Of a stretch of 64,000 bases of DNA, positions 49,815 to 62,812 are shown piece by piece (positions within the stretch are counted from its first letter, which is position 1; the number at the start of each line of letters is the position of its first letter). A model generated the notes under the pieces. That model did not search any database. It saw only the letters and a program-made list of their open reading frames with translations, and was not told the DNA's origin. Source of the stretch: Phoebastria nigripes (lineage: Eukaryota > Chordata > Aves > Procellariiformes > Diomedeidae); the NCBI GenBank assembly GCA_035582835.1, contig JAYKAV010002042.1, forward strand, positions 540,163 to 604,162, read 5' to 3'. The position numbers and the translations under genes are program-made.

Positions 49815-50585
49815 CTGGAGCAGGTGGTGGGCCACCCGGTAGCCGAGGCGTGGGCCACCCCGCACGCCAGGTGGCAGCCGCCCCGTGCCATAGCCGTGCC
49901 AGGCCACCACGTAGGGGTTGTCCATGGTCAGCCAGTAGCGCACCTGCCCACCAAAATGCCGGAAGCAGAGCTCGGCGTAGTCGCGGAAGAGCTGGGGCAG
50001 GACGGGGCTGGCCCAGCCGCCGAAGGTGTCCTGCAGGCCCTGCGGCAGGTCCCAGTGGTAGAGGGTGACGACGGGCTCGACGCCCAACTCCTGCAGGCGG
50101 CCCAGCAGCCGGCGGTAGTGGGCCAGCCCGGCAGGGTTGAGGGGCGCCGTGCCGTTGGGCAGCAGCCGGGCCCAGGCCAGCGAGAAGCGGTAGTGGGAGA
50201 CCCCCAGGCGCCGCAGCCCCTCGGCGTCGCGGAAGACGTTGTTGTAGCTGTCGCTGGCCACGTCGCCGCCCGCCAGCCCCGGCGGGGCGGACGCCGGCGG
50301 CGTGGCCGGGCGGTGGGCGAAGGTGTCCCAGACGGAGGCGCCTTTGCCGTCCTGGCGCCAGCCGCCCTCCGTCTGGTAGGCGGCGCTGCCCGCCCCCCAG
50401 AGGAAGCCGTCGGGGAAGGTGTCGTGGAGGAAGAGCTGGTCCTGCGGGTAGGGCAGCCGGGCGAAGCGGGACCAGGTGCCCGCGCCCTGCCCCGGCGCCC
50501 CGAGCAGCGGCCGCCCCAGCAGCAGCAGCAGCAGCAGCGGCAGCAGCAGCGGCGGCGGCGGCGGCAGCGGGGCGGCGGGGGCCAT
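49815..50585 (-). CDS. KL: alpha-Klotho exon 1 (start, signal peptide, first half of KL1)
   Basis: Klotho is a type I membrane protein that works with FGF receptors as the co-receptor for FGF23 in kidney and parathyroid; its ectodomain can be shed. This exon encodes residues 1-257. The start ATG at 50583-50585 has A at -3 and G at +4. Residues 1-30 form a proline/leucine-rich signal peptide, followed by the KL1 glycosidase-1-like fold: [10 protein letters not shown] near 55-64, QTEGGW near 71-76, [14 protein letters not shown] near 132-145 with an N-glycosylation site at N144, and YHWDLPQGL near 176-184. The acid/base position reads TMDNP, so the usual catalytic Glu is Asn223, as in mammalian Klotho. 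The exon ends after a complete CAG codon followed by GTAAAT (phase 0). It is extremely GC-rich, unlike the other exons. It is about 16 residues shorter than human by my remembered alignment. Confidence 0.97.
50518..50571. repeat. CAG/CGG (CTG/CCG) triplet repeat coding the signal peptide
   Basis: The plus strand reads as a near-perfect AGC run (seven units), then GGC/AGC and GGC units. On the coding minus strand this is CCG and CTG, encoding the proline run and leucine core of the Klotho signal peptide. Such a run is prone to length change by slippage, which would alter signal peptide length without breaking the frame. Confidence 0.85.
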
Positions 50586-50640
50586 GCTCCCGGCGGGGCT
50601 CCGCGACGGCGGCTCCCTCCTCCCAGCCCCCTGCCGCCCC

Positions 50641-50650
50641 CTTTTATCTC
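50641..50650 (-). promoter_or_regulatory. possible TATA-like box of KL
   Basis: On the minus strand the sequence is GAGATAAAAG followed by a G-rich tract, about 60 bases upstream of the KL start codon. With usual TATA spacing, transcription would start near 50612-50620, giving a 5' leader of about 30 bases. The mammalian KL promoter is described as TATA-less and Sp1-driven, so this may be coincidental. An AT-rich patch (50690-50701) lies just upstream. Confidence 0.3.
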
Positions 50651-51230
50651 ACCTCGCCCCTTCCCCCCCTCCGCCCCGATGGGCACGGCTATTAATAATT
50701 ACCTCGGAGCTGCCGTCTGCATCCTTCCCGCCCGGCTCCCTCGGGGAGAGCTGCCTCCGGGGGCGGGATCCAGGGGGTGAGACGGGGCGGGCGGGGAGGA
50801 GAGGGCGGCAGCGGGGCGGGGGCTCTTCGGGGGAGAGGTGGACCCTGTCTCCCCTTCTGGGTCGCCTCTGTCACACGCAACCCCCCCCCCCCGACCCCTT
50901 AGGGCGGAGATCCCCGTCCAGAGGCGGCAGGGGCGGCCGCCGCAGCCCTCCGCCCGCTCCGCCGGGCGCCCGCACCTCGCTGCGGCTCCGGTGCACCCCT
51001 CGGAGGCGGCACCCCCGCCGCTGCCCTGCACCCTTTCCCCGAAACGAAGGAGCCCACGGAGAGACTCGACGGCCGGGTCCATCCCCTCCGGGGAGCTGCG
51101 CGTAGCCCCCTTCCGCAGTGCCTCCCCGGGGAGCCCGGGGTCCGGCGGGCAGCGGCCCCTGCGGCGGGGCCGAGGGGAGGGAGAGATCCGCGGGGGGCGA
51201 AAGGCGAGGAGATAAAAATGTTTTTTTCTT

Positions 51231-54200
51231 CACCCAGTATTTCCTTCGTGGTACCTTGGCAAGAGACATCACAGCTGCGATCGCTCATGTAACACTAACT
51301 ACAGAGAAACTCGTTGTCCAAGGACATCATACACTCACCCCCCTCGCTCCCCCAGTAATTCATGGACTGTCACCTCCCAGTAATAACACTTTTCTGGAGT
51401 AGGAGCTTGGTGTATATGGTTGTTTACCGCATGCAAAACAAGTTCCAATTAGAAATGCCCCACAGATCTTTACAGGGAGGAAACAAACTGAGCTAAGTTT
51501 GATTACTGAGTTACACTTTTTAACAGATCGTGTGGGTGCGATGCATGGACCTCTCTTTAAAGGCAGGTCTCAGGCTGCTGTTCTCATCTCTTTTGGACAA
51601 AACAATTCGACCAGGACTGCAAGTGAGAACTGGCTCAACACATTGCAAAAATCTGGTATTCAGTTGTGTGGACTCTAACATGAGCTGGGACATCTAAGAA
51701 TAAAAACACCTACTAGACAGGCTGTTAAGGACAGGGAGATGTTCTCAGGAGATAAAAGTTGTTGTTTAACTACAGAATGAAGGCATTTAGATAATTTCAT
51801 TTGATTTTTAGAAAATAGACGCCCTCATGGGAAAATTACAGGTAATCACTAATAATGAGTTGATGGATTTAAGTGCCAACTGCGAGCCGCTGAAGGTTTC
51901 CTCTAGCATGCAGGATGGGCTCTCATGCCTCGCAGGTGCAGGCAGGGCGTTTGCTTTGCCTGTTTCTAGAACTTCCAACTTCCACCTTTTCTGCACTGCT
52001 GAGATTCAGTTTCAGGCATTGTTTTGTGGTATTTTTACAGAAAAGACCAAAGATGTAGAGTACAGGATTGCAGTTAGTCTTCCATTAGTGGTGATGAATT
52101 TATTCCCATGTTAGAGGGATGAAGGTCTGAACAGCCCAGGGGACCACTGACACCCCTTCCCTGAGGGAGGAAGTTTGTGGGGTGGGAGCTGGGGATGTCA
52201 GGCCCAGCACCAGGGCTGGTCATCGGCTGCCAGGAGTGAGTTTGCTATACAGTCTGACAAGCTGCTGAAATTTGATTACAGTCTAAGTAAATGACAACTT
52301 GAGCTGCAGCAACAGAGCTGGGTGTCAGCATCACCTGGCAGCTACTTGCAGAAGCTGGAGATTAGTTGTTAAGTGCACAGTGGCATTGCTGCAGTCATCC
52401 CTGTGCAAGGAGTGAAGAGCCAGGCTCCTGTTCAGCACTGACCTGATTTCAGTGGAAGTGTAATGCCTTCACTGGAGCTCGCTGCCTAAGTATTTTGAAA
52501 ATCAGGATGTAGAGACATGCCTCAGAAATACCTTAGCCTAAAACAGGGCATTAGTGATGCTAAGTCCATTGCTGACATTTAAGAAAAAAAAACTTCATTA
52601 GGTACCTGGGAACACAAGAGATTTTAAAATGTATCTTGATACATTCTCTTTTCATTTGCTAATTATTAACTAAAACCTAGATCAATCCTATTTACACTTA
52701 GGCAGCACCTATAGGTAGGCACTTAACTGAAACTCCTTCATTAGAAGCTTGTTTCTTCTAGAGCCTCTCAACAGTCAAAGGAAAGAAATAGCCTCATGGT
52801 GTTAGTGTGAGTCAGCCTAGCTAAGGTCTTTGTCAACTTCTGGAGGTGGCTGCCTTCAAAAACCATCCGGGAAGCCTACAGTGACTGTGCTCCTGAAGCA
52901 AGCAGCCCTCTTTTGAGGGATGAAATCTGGCTATAAGTTGCTGGCACAAAGCTGTCACTTCACCTGTATGTCTGGCAGATGAAAACCTTTTTTTTTTTAG
53001 TGCAAATGTCAGAAAATGTGCACTGTGGCCTCCAGTTGCTTGTTTTTTTCTTACAGAGAAAGCTTGTTTTCATGTTTTAGGACAACACAATCACCCACTG
53101 CTCTGAGCCAATATATTTTTTTTCTAACAAACAGTCTAACAAACTCTGTGCAATATTAACCATGCAGAAAGGTCAGCCAAACACTTGCAGACATCCAGAT
53201 CTCCCTCACTGCGCCTTGAGTTCAAAGCATGGCTCCATCGTGTCTGTGTTGCTGAGCAAGCACACTTCCAACTCTGCCCCAGGTCGGCAGATCAGGACTT
53301 ACCTTTCAGCCTTCTTCGTATTAGTGATTATTGAATGTTCAACTTTTGATAATATGTATAATGGATACTGTAAGTGTCAGTATAATTTTCGTTAGGCTGT
53401 GCTGAGATTTTCTTCGCTTGCTATGCAGTCAGTGCATGCAATCAAATTCGACAGCGTTTTGACTGAGCATTTCTGTTTCTAAGCCAAAGAGGCTGAATCT
53501 TCTGAGATACCTAATTTTAGGTAAAGTAACTCTATTACTGCTTTAGATTCATTTAACAGCTTTCCCTGAGGTCACATCATACATTGACTTCAATGCAGCA
53601 AACCCCTTCCTCATTTTAAAATCTCCGCAGAAGAGCTAGCAGGCTTACACTGGTAGCATCTGTGCTCCTCATCATGGCAGAACAAGTGGTCTCAGTGCCT
53701 AAAACAGCCATCTTCTGTTTTAACGCCCCTTCTCTGTTCACAAGCATATTTCCAAACATATACAAGCACACAGTCAGTTGAAAATAGCCTTGTATAATAT
53801 ATTTACACTCTCAGCATTTCATCTCAAGACATGAAAGTACTCGCTACCAGTTGGGTACTCTGCTTAAAAAAATCACCGCCTGAATTAGACTCGAGCGTTT
53901 TCTCTACTGCTTCCATCACTGCTGTCTGTTAAATGCAAACTGCTAAGCTGTCAAAATTTACTTCCATTTGCTGATGAATAGCTGTTCCCAGTGGAAAGCT
54001 GTGCAACAGCATTCTAGATTTACCTTCTTCATTCCTGCCAGAACATCACAGCCTACCAGGCAAATAAGCTCTTCTTCAATTTTCTCAGAGAAGAAGTTGC
54101 AAGTCCAATTTTCTTGAAAAAATGCAGCCTTCCATACCTATTCCTTCTTTCTCTCTTGATCACGCTAGTTATATGCATTCACTGTACGTTCAGAATGGCT

Positions 54201-57200
54201 TTAAAGACAGCTAGTAACTGACTGTATTGAAATTAGAAACGCGGTGTTGTCAGGTCCAAGATATGCCTGCTGGTGTAATGAATTAGTGTAGTGCTGAAGA
54301 ATGCTTGGGAAGATGTCAAATCCACCTCTATTCTAGCCATAAGTACCAAATCATTCTTCATCTCCACTTTTTTGTAGTTGGAAAGGGTGGTAGAGAACCT
54401 GAAATGCCTTTTTTTTAATTCTGGGGACTCTAGTCATCTCCTGTTTCAGGTGAGACAAAATCTTTTTATCCCGTAAAGGACTCCGAATTGTTTTCGTTTG
54501 TTCTGTGGTAGGATCTAGTGTGAGGTGGGAAATTAGAAACCTAAACTCCAGTCATTTTCTTTTTACCCTTGTAACCGTGTGTCCAAGAAGCAGGCAAATC
54601 CTGAACATCCCCTTGTAGGAAAAGTGGAATTCCAAATCCTTTGGCCCCTCTTACTTTGGAGGGTGACAGGGAGTAACTTCAAGGCAAGCCTAGAAATTTC
54701 TATTCTATTCACATAGGGCAAAGAGGGCAATCCCATTGTAACCTGGGAGGGGACATGTAGTGTCTGGATGCATCCTCATACCTGGAAGGCAAAGGCTACA
54801 AAGCCTTCCCAGTCTTGCAAACCCTCCTTCAGGGGAACCAGCAAATCCATTTCAACCCCTGAATCACAGAAAGTGATGGGGGACGGAGAGAAAGTTGAAA
54901 CACCACCTTGGAATGCCATTTCATTGGAAATGACATCTTGGAAATGCTGTCTTTTACTTCTGGGAGGCCTCAAACACCTCCCCGTTATCCAGATGATGAG
55001 ACAAGAGCTTGTAGGTGATCCCCCTGTCTTCAAAAGTGCCTTCTGAATTGGTGGAAGAATGGATGGACAAAAAGAGAAGGAAAAAGAAGTGGCTTCTCTC
55101 ACGGGAAGGGAGATAGGGAAGAGGTGGGTACAGCCTCGCTCTTCCTGTCCTGGATAGGTGACATGGGCTTGGCTGGCAAGAATGGTCCAGAGCTGAGGCA
55201 GAAGAGTCAGGGGTGTTGGAGAGAGGAGAGAAAAGAGTGCTCCTTGCCAGCTCCAGCCATGAAGCTCATGAGCCACAGGCTTCAACCCTGTTTTAGGCAG
55301 GAACCAAACCCTGGTTGCAGTGGTTGAACAAATATGCCTGTCTCCCCAGAGTCCGCTGAGCCTGTGTGAACAAGTGAAGGTGGGTGTCCAGGAAAGTTAC
55401 AGACCAAACAGGGAGTTGCCAAATGAGTTTTGGCACTTTTAGGGTAGAAAATCCTGGAAAACAGAGGGACTGGATCACTTACAGGGGTGAAATAGATTTA
55501 ACAATTTAGATGGGATCTGGAGAGACTGGATCTCAACCCTAAGAGGTGCATACCTGTGAAAATTCCAGTTTGTGGTCTCTGATGCAGTATAAAGAGGAGC
55601 AGAAACATAATTTCACTGTTCTCACTTCTATTTTAATTTCTATTTGTGATACACTGTTATCATTTTGAAACCAATATCATTCAGTCTCCACAGGATGGCT
55701 CGAAAGCTTGAATCCTGTGGCTCAGTCTAGAGCTGACAGCACTCTAGAGGCACATATGGTGACTTTTCATATACAGTCATCCTATCTCTTCAGTTCAGGC
55801 ACAGCTGAAGCATTTCCCTTCACTCTTCAAATTCCTACAGGGGCTTAAATGAAAAAATAAAAAGCACTACTATTAAAAAATGAAAATGCAATGCTGAGTT
55901 TTATGTACATGAAAGTTGAATTTTTAATGCGTTAAATTCAGTCAGGGAAGAATATCCTGCAAAATTACTTCTATCATCATATCTTTAGATCACTTTCTGT
56001 AGGTAAATTGATAAGAACTACTCCTGCTAAAATCATACAGCAGGACAAGTTAGTGCTTGCTAAATCTGTATTTCAACAAGCAGTTGAATGACACCTTAGT
56101 TCAGACACTTATTTCTCGTTGGTTTCAGCTCATGCCAATATTGGTCTCCTTTACTGCAAGGCAAAGACTGGCTCACGAAGAAATAGGAATAGTTTTAAGA
56201 ACTGTTGTAGTATGCTAATTCTTTTTAAGATTTTCTGCCTAAATGACTCTTCTGCAGTTAAGACTTATATCATTTTAAACTAAACTGAGCTGAAACTTTG
56301 TAAGCTAGTCGTTTAAACTATATTGCACTATGCTGCTGCATTACTAAATGTATAGGCAACACTGGCTGCAAATGCATGAACATTTTTTGGGGCTACAGGC
56401 ATATGATTCTCTTTAATAAACACAACTATTATATTATACAAAATCAATTTTGACTGAATAGCAAAAACTCAGTCTCTGTCCTGTGTGAGGTGTGTAGTAC
56501 TGAAATGTGAATTACAGTCAACTGAGAAGCCATTTAGTGTTTTAGTGCTGCTTCATACTCACATAAATGTACTGGGGAGCTATTCCCAGATACTCTAGCA
56601 AGGCTTTACTCCTGTGTTTCCAAGATTGGCTCAAAACCATTGAGAAGTCAAGACATTTATTACCAAAACATTAAGTATGCACAGTTTAGGGTCTACCTCT
56701 TCAAATGTGGCTGAGGAGTTGAACCAAATTAGGCCAAGATAGAGTATGCTGCAACAGTCCAGTCCTGAAAAGTAGACCATTCTAATAAAAGAAAAAAAAG
56801 CCTTGAGGATTACTGCAATGAATTTCACCTCTGAGACATGAAAGCATAGATGCGTGGCCAGTAGCCAAAGCATTTTGCATTAAGCATTTCTTCACAGCTG
56901 CTATCCAGAAGAATCAGTGCACTACTTCAAAAACTGAAAGTCAAATAATTTCCATAGTATTTTCCATAGTAATTTCCATGGGTTCTTTTCTGGTGGGTTT
57001 TTTTTCTGTACTTTTCCTGCAATTTTTGAACACTTTGAAGAAAGAGCTTTTTACCTATCACACCGCAAAGTGGCAGTCACCAGCCTGAAGGTTTCTAAAA
57101 GCAACAGCTATCCAAGTGATCTGGCTCCATGGAAAGACTGGACGAATATCTGCAGGTTCTTGCTAGGTCCTGTATGTGGGCCAGCAGCAGAGACTGAAGC

Positions 57201-57949
57201 ACTTCTATGAAGGTTTGCAGTTAGAAAATTTAAAGCTTGTAGCTGGCCAGCTAAGTGATGAGAAGCTTGAGACTGCCTGATAGGTGGTCAGGTACTAGAT
57301 TAATATGTAGGATGTCTATAGTCTATCAAAGAACTAAGAAGCCTATACAGGATACATGTCATGTAGGGAGGATGACATGCAGACAAGAAAACATCCAAAT
57401 ATGGCATATAAAGATATATAGCCTAAAGTAAACACACGTTGCTGGTAATGACTGGAGCTTGCCTGGATGTTTATCTTATAGAAAAAAAAATTAGCCAATT
57501 AGACATTGCATAACAGAAACAGAGTAGAATATGGTGACTAATAAAAGGATACTTGATATAACCTATGAAGAACTCATTAAACCTGTGTAAAGAGGACTTG
57601 GATTCTATGGATTCAGATTGCTGAAATCACTGCTATGTTTTCACAGTGCAGTGTTGTGCTGTGTCTACCATTTCTGAGCAAAGAAACCTCTGTGAGAATT
57701 CCCATGCTCAGTTGAGCTGTGGGGCTGGGCAAGGCTAAGCAAGCTGGGCCATCAAAACAGGCTCTGGAGCTGGGCTGAGGGATGTCAGGAACACCTTGGG
57801 GGAGCAGTAGTTGGTTCCTGCAGTGCTTGGAGTCAGTAATCCCTCAAACATCAAGACTTATGAGAGGCAGACCCCTGCAAAAATTGTCTGGCTTGTAGCC
57901 TTCCACAACTGACAAAACTGATGAACTAAGGGTGGGACTTAGCTTTGGG
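51231..57949. other. 5' flank of KL, no gene recognised
   Basis: Beyond the CpG island the DNA is AT-rich again. A block at 54640-55620 is richer in G+C and purines and holds a 169-codon minus-strand frame (54776-55285) without known motifs. 56660-56890 has the look of an old LINE or SINE remnant that I could not name. A short TTTCCATAGTA tandem occurs near 56950-56980. Distal enhancers of KL could lie here, but sequence alone does not show them. Confidence 0.5.
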
Positions 57950-58760
57950 TTAAGGCACCAGAATGTAGTTGTCTACTTACAGGTTTCTATATGTAAGCTG
58001 AGAAACTAATTCAGTAGCTTAAACATAGGCATCTTCTGTCATTGTAGACACTGTGGTGTACCCTGTCAGACCTCTGGCTCCCACTCTAGAAGTTACTGGT
58101 CTTGCATCCTAGCTGGCAATACCATGTTAATGTCTTAGGGGCCCCAGAGCATTTCAGAAGATGCCTATGTTTAGGTAACTGAATTCAGCCCATGACAGTT
58201 CAGGAAGATCTAACCAATCTAATCTAATACGTGCAGCCTAGAGAGTTATTCAGCTCACTCTAAGTTAAGCACCAAGAAGAGATTCAGCTGCCCAAACATG
58301 TACGTCTGGTTCCATCTCCAGCAGCCCATGGTGTCTGGCACGTCTGCATGGGAGTTGCCGATATTGCACAGAGGGCTCATTTCAGCTGCCCACATATAGT
58401 TGACATGACTTTTGGCTAGGTACCCCACCTGTCTTCCACTTAATATTCCGAAACAACACAGGTCTCCTGTAGATCCTGTGTTATATCTATCAGCTTTGGG
58501 TAGATGACATGGTGACTCTATGGCATGACACAATGGTGGTCAAATGACACCATCTACCTTCCTGTGGGCAACCGAATGTGGGAGATCTATGTTCTCCTGT
58601 AATGGCAGTTGGAAGTCAAACAAGATACCCTCATACATTCAGAATGGTACCCAATGCCATGCGTAAGGATGGGAGTCCTGACCATAGTGGCTGTTCACCT
58701 CTCCAGTTACAGTCTGCTATAGTTGGACCTCTGTGGGTCCTGCATCATCCAGCTCTTATT
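57950..58760 (+). repeat. diverged interspersed repeat, copy 3 of 3
   Basis: It shares with the copies at 19.2 and 29.3 kb the block GATGCCTATGTTTAGGTAACTGAATTCAGCCCA (about 58160-58192) and, about 430 bases later, AATGGCAGTTGGAAGTCAAACAAGATACCCTCATAC followed by TTCAGAATGGTAC (about 58600-58652). Orientation matches the other two. It is non-coding, with unclear edges. Confidence 0.5.
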
Positions 58761-61700
58761 GAAGACATTAATATTTTGAGTAATAAGATGCCCATCTCTC
58801 CCTTAGGGTGAAATTAGAGACAGGATAATATTTATTAACAGTGTCAGGATCTTAATACTTCTTCCTGAGCAGGAGCCAGACTGTTACATGTTTTAGGTTT
58901 ATTGCCCTCTTTAAGTGATGGACTTACAATCTCTTCGACCAAAACAACAGGAGCAAATCAGGAAGCCGTAGGTACTACCACTGACTTCAGTTCTGTGAGA
59001 TTAAGTGTTTATGAGACTATTTTGACTTTTCTCAAGGTCAGTGATTAGATTTCCACCAGCCACACTGATTCACCCCCACAGTGTCATATCTGCTGCAAAT
59101 CAAAGAAAGATGAGCAATATAATAAGGAAGGAGGAGCTATGCAGCAATTATAATGCAGATAGCTGTATGTAGGAGTAACAAAAATGCCACAGTGATTAAG
59201 CAACAATGTTGGCACATCGATGTTTTAGTTCTCTTCATCCAGCAGGTAACTTCAGAAAATATTAATATTTGTGGGATTCTAAGAAAAAAAGTGTTTGGTA
59301 TGTCTGCTCAATGGCTGTGAGGAAAGTCCCAAATCATGGCTGAAAGAGGTATTGACTAAGCTTTGATATATGTATATTTGAGCTATATGTAAGAAAGTTA
59401 AGCAGACTAATTCTCTAAAATTGTCAGGCCTGTAGGAAAGTTATCTACTGTTTGATACAAGCATCTAAAGTAAGCATTTTCCAAGTGTAAATCTTTGATT
59501 TGCAGTGCTCTTTTATATGTACCCAGAATGTAACCCATGCAAAAATTCAGCTTGAAAAAATGCTTTGGAGTCCATGTAACTAAGTTCAAATGCATTCATT
59601 GCTGGAAGAATGTACCCCCTTACCAGCATGGTGCATGTATTCTTCATCTAAACCTAATTTTTTTTAAATTGCAAAAAACTTTTTTTGTAGCAAAAAACTT
59701 CCTTTGTAGCAAAAAATCTTTCATATATACACAGTGAGGCAGTCCCACCCACAGAGAGAAAAGCAGACCCCTGGCATTATGAAACATGCTTCATAGGAGA
59801 CAGCAGTAAGTGAGTTTTAAATCTATTAGATATTAAAAAAATGTACTACAGTTAGGCATCATCAAGCAATTCCTCCTTTTGGCTGAAACAGGGAAAGGAC
59901 ACTTTGCAGGGGATGTGGGGGAGAAAAAATATTTACAGGACCGATTCCTCTGTTAGGTACCAAGGGGTAGTAGCTGTTGAGTGAGCTACACATTTTGGGT
60001 CATGCTGTCAGAGCAGGTGTTCATTTGGGCAATTTATGGTCACAAGGCTGATACTGCACTTTTCTGCCTGAACTCTGTAGCTTAGTCATAGATACCACGA
60101 AAAGTTAATTTTGTCATTTTTTTAATTAACTTAGCATTTAAATTCCTGTAGGCCCAACTTTCAGCTGACAAACAGAGGTTCATTGAAAGGAAGGCATCTG
60201 TGTTCATTTCTTTTTATTATTTCTATCTTCAGTTCAAATCAGTTTTTCATTTAAAAAGCTGAAAATTTTGAGGAAGATAATCTACTAAATACATCCACTT
60301 TTTTTTCATGCCTTTTTTTCATTGCCTCCTGAGAGTGTCCTTTCTGTATGCAATGGCTTTTCTGCATGTTCCCTTACAGTGGATATGCTGTAAGGGCAGA
60401 GTATCAACGCCTGCAGTGTGTGAGACTTGTCTTAGCATGTTTGCTATTATTATTTCAGCAGGCCAGCAGCAGTTTCCAGAGGGTCACAAATGAAAGCAGG
60501 AAAATGGTGATTTCTCAAAGTGTGGCAGGTATCTCCAAAAAAAGCTCGAAAAAAGCAAAATTCCATGCCACAGGGAAAACGTGCTTCCCAAGGCTAAGGG
60601 CATCCTCCAGACTCGTCTCACAGCTGTCGGTGCAGTCAGCACTGAAAGACCTCGAGGTCGGTGAATCCGGTCTCCAGAGGTTGCAGCACTGCGCTTGTCT
60701 CTTAAAAATGCTGACAGGCTTGGCTTGGTGGCAAAGGCTCCGCCTGGTTTACTGTCTTCGAGCCATGCCCCTTAGACACTCATGACCTAACTGGCAAGGC
60801 ATTTCATGTTTGCCTGTAACAAGGTGTTGACATGACCCCCTGTAGCCTCCCTGGGGGCTAACACAAAATGTTTTGATTTCTAACTCCTCTTTTACAGCCA
60901 TCAAAACAGATGAGGTATCTCATTTCACACATATCATTGCTCAGCTGCATCCTGCCCTGCTCCCCTTCCTCACCTAAGTCCCAGGCCATACATATGTAAC
61001 ACAATCACTTCTTCCACCTGTCTCATGAAAGGACGTCACACTCCACAGCAGCATCTTGCATGTGCTTTTATATTATTGCTTTAGATTATGTTAAGGATTT
61101 CCATTTTTGTTCTCAATTCACTGCCCAGGCTTACTTTGGCCAGCGTTTTATCAGACCTGTATATGAGCAGTACTGAATGGTGCTGCAGAGTAGCCTCTCT
61201 AAACAGCAAATGTCCGCTAAATACCTATGAGCAGGTGGCCATTCCTTAAAGAAAAGGTAGGAAGGCTCTTTGCTGTGAAACATATGTAACCTGGAAGGAG
61301 TGGCTTTTGTCAGCTTCACCTACACCATGATATAATAAAGCTGCGTAAAAAGAGTGAAGCCTTTTAGTAAAGTCTCTTTAACATACTATGGAATAGTAAT
61401 ATTGGTAAAAGCTCTAGTGTGGGTGTAGGTATAAAACTACGTTAATTGTGGCTTAGCGTATGCCTCTTCCAAAATGGGAATCATTTTCACCAACAGAAAC
61501 ACTTTCATGCTCCTTTAACTGGGAGCTTGGATCCATGAGAGGGTCTCTGGATGGTAGCAAGTGCCAGCTGATCTGCAGCAACAGTCCGTCCAGGTATTTT
61601 TGGTACATGGCAACTGTGAAGTTGTTACCCCTTAAATGAAAGGCCTCCCCTCCTCACCTACCACCTGCCCCCAGGACAGCTGCTTGACCCCAGTAGTCTC

Positions 61701-62812
61701 TCAGTACTGGAGCTAGTCCGGGGACCAGGTAGGCCACACATAAGGGCCCGTGGAGCAAATTCCTAGCCCCAAACTCTGGGGCTAGCGCTGGACAGGGAGA
61801 AGGCAAGGGAGAAGCTGTTGGGTTGTACATCCACAGCAAAACCTTCACCCTCAATACCCAGCCCTTCTGCTTCAGCAGTGCAACTTGCTTCTTTCAATCA
61901 TAAGCAATAAAAAATATGTGACTAATATTCCACCAATTCTCTCCTTTCTCATATGCACCCTCTTTTTCCAGTAACCCCTCCCCAGATGCACACAAACAGA
62001 GGTTGTGGGGGGACGACCAAAAGCAGAAGACAAACTTATGGAGAAGAAAAATAAAAATTAGAATAGATGTGATTTACAAACTTGGTAAAAGAGAAGGTAT
62101 TCTCTTTTCTGAGACTGAAACATTAAAAAATTACCATTTTTTGCAAAGGATTTTAGTTTATTTTCCTGTTTGGAACTGGCAAATGCTTTGGTCACCCACA
62201 GGACCACTGTTTGAGTAAAGTAATCCAGCAGCCTTATAGGGAATGAAACAAGGATGGTCCTGCCAGAGCTACTCTGTCCTAAACTAGCCTACAGGTCCAA
62301 CTGTACTGGTAAATAAAAGAGAGCTGTGTTGTGCTTGCGCACTTATCCCCTAATTACCCCACTGTTTAATTGCCATTCTCTGGCTCTGCTTTTGGACAAC
62401 TCTCTGCAAGACAAATCTGCTACAAAGGGGAGCAGCCATAACCGCTGTGGACCTGAGCCAAATGGTGCTACTTAGCCCTAGGCACAGGAATCAGCCTCTT
62501 TTATTCTCTTCTCTTTTCTTCAGAAGCATGGAAATGGCTAAAAGTGCAATTAGCCCTTTCTGTTTGGTACCAGGATTATTTTTTTTAAATCTACACATGC
62601 AGCAATAACCAGTAAAACATCTCTATAACTCATCTCGCCTTCCCAACTGGTGTTTGATAAGGTGTTAACTCCACCAGCTCCTATTCAAAGGACACATCTG
62701 CCCATGCTCAAAATGCTGGGCAGATTTCCGAAAATGGGTATAAACATCTATGTAAGTCCTTACAAACTTTTCTTTCCAGCTTTTAACCTGCTGTTGTACT
62801 TTGTATTACCAG
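58761..62812. other. 5' flank of KL, no gene recognised
   Basis: Mostly AT-rich with a small tandem repeat at 59671-59724. A 145-codon plus-strand frame at 60348-60785 lacks any known domain and is probably chance. Confidence 0.5.
59671..59724. repeat. 19-bp tandem repeat, about 2.8 units
   Basis: The unit GCAAAAAACTTCCTTTGTA and close variants occur three times in a row, the last cut short: 59671, 59690 and 59709. Confidence 0.85.

Larger units (their letters stand above)
49700..51230. promoter_or_regulatory. CpG island over KL promoter and exon 1
   Basis: This stretch is densely GC- and CpG-rich, in sharp contrast to the AT-rich DNA on both sides. It covers exon 1, its donor and about 650 bases upstream of the KL start codon. 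It includes many GGGGCGG/CCGCCC Sp1-type boxes (for example near 50785 and 50815) and a run of C at 50881-50892. Mammalian KL also has a CpG-island promoter that is silenced by methylation. Long open frames on either strand here are side effects of base composition. Edges are judged by eye. Confidence 0.85.

Noticed and set aside
49680..50780. 366-codon plus-strand open frame antisense to KL exon 1
   Set aside because: It lies in the CpG island, where stop codons are rare on both strands; its alanine/glycine/arginine/proline composition mirrors the Klotho frame.
50476..51288. Several 125-209 codon frames on both strands upstream of KL
   Set aside because: They are products of extreme G+C composition; no motif, and they overlap each other in conflicting frames.
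54776..55285. 169-codon minus-strand frame
   Set aside because: No recognisable domain, no splice or promoter context, and a complementary open frame on the other strand; probably composition-driven.
60348..60785. 145-codon plus-strand frame
   Set aside because: Sequence has no known motif and sits in repeat-rich flank; a length expected by chance in 64 kb.
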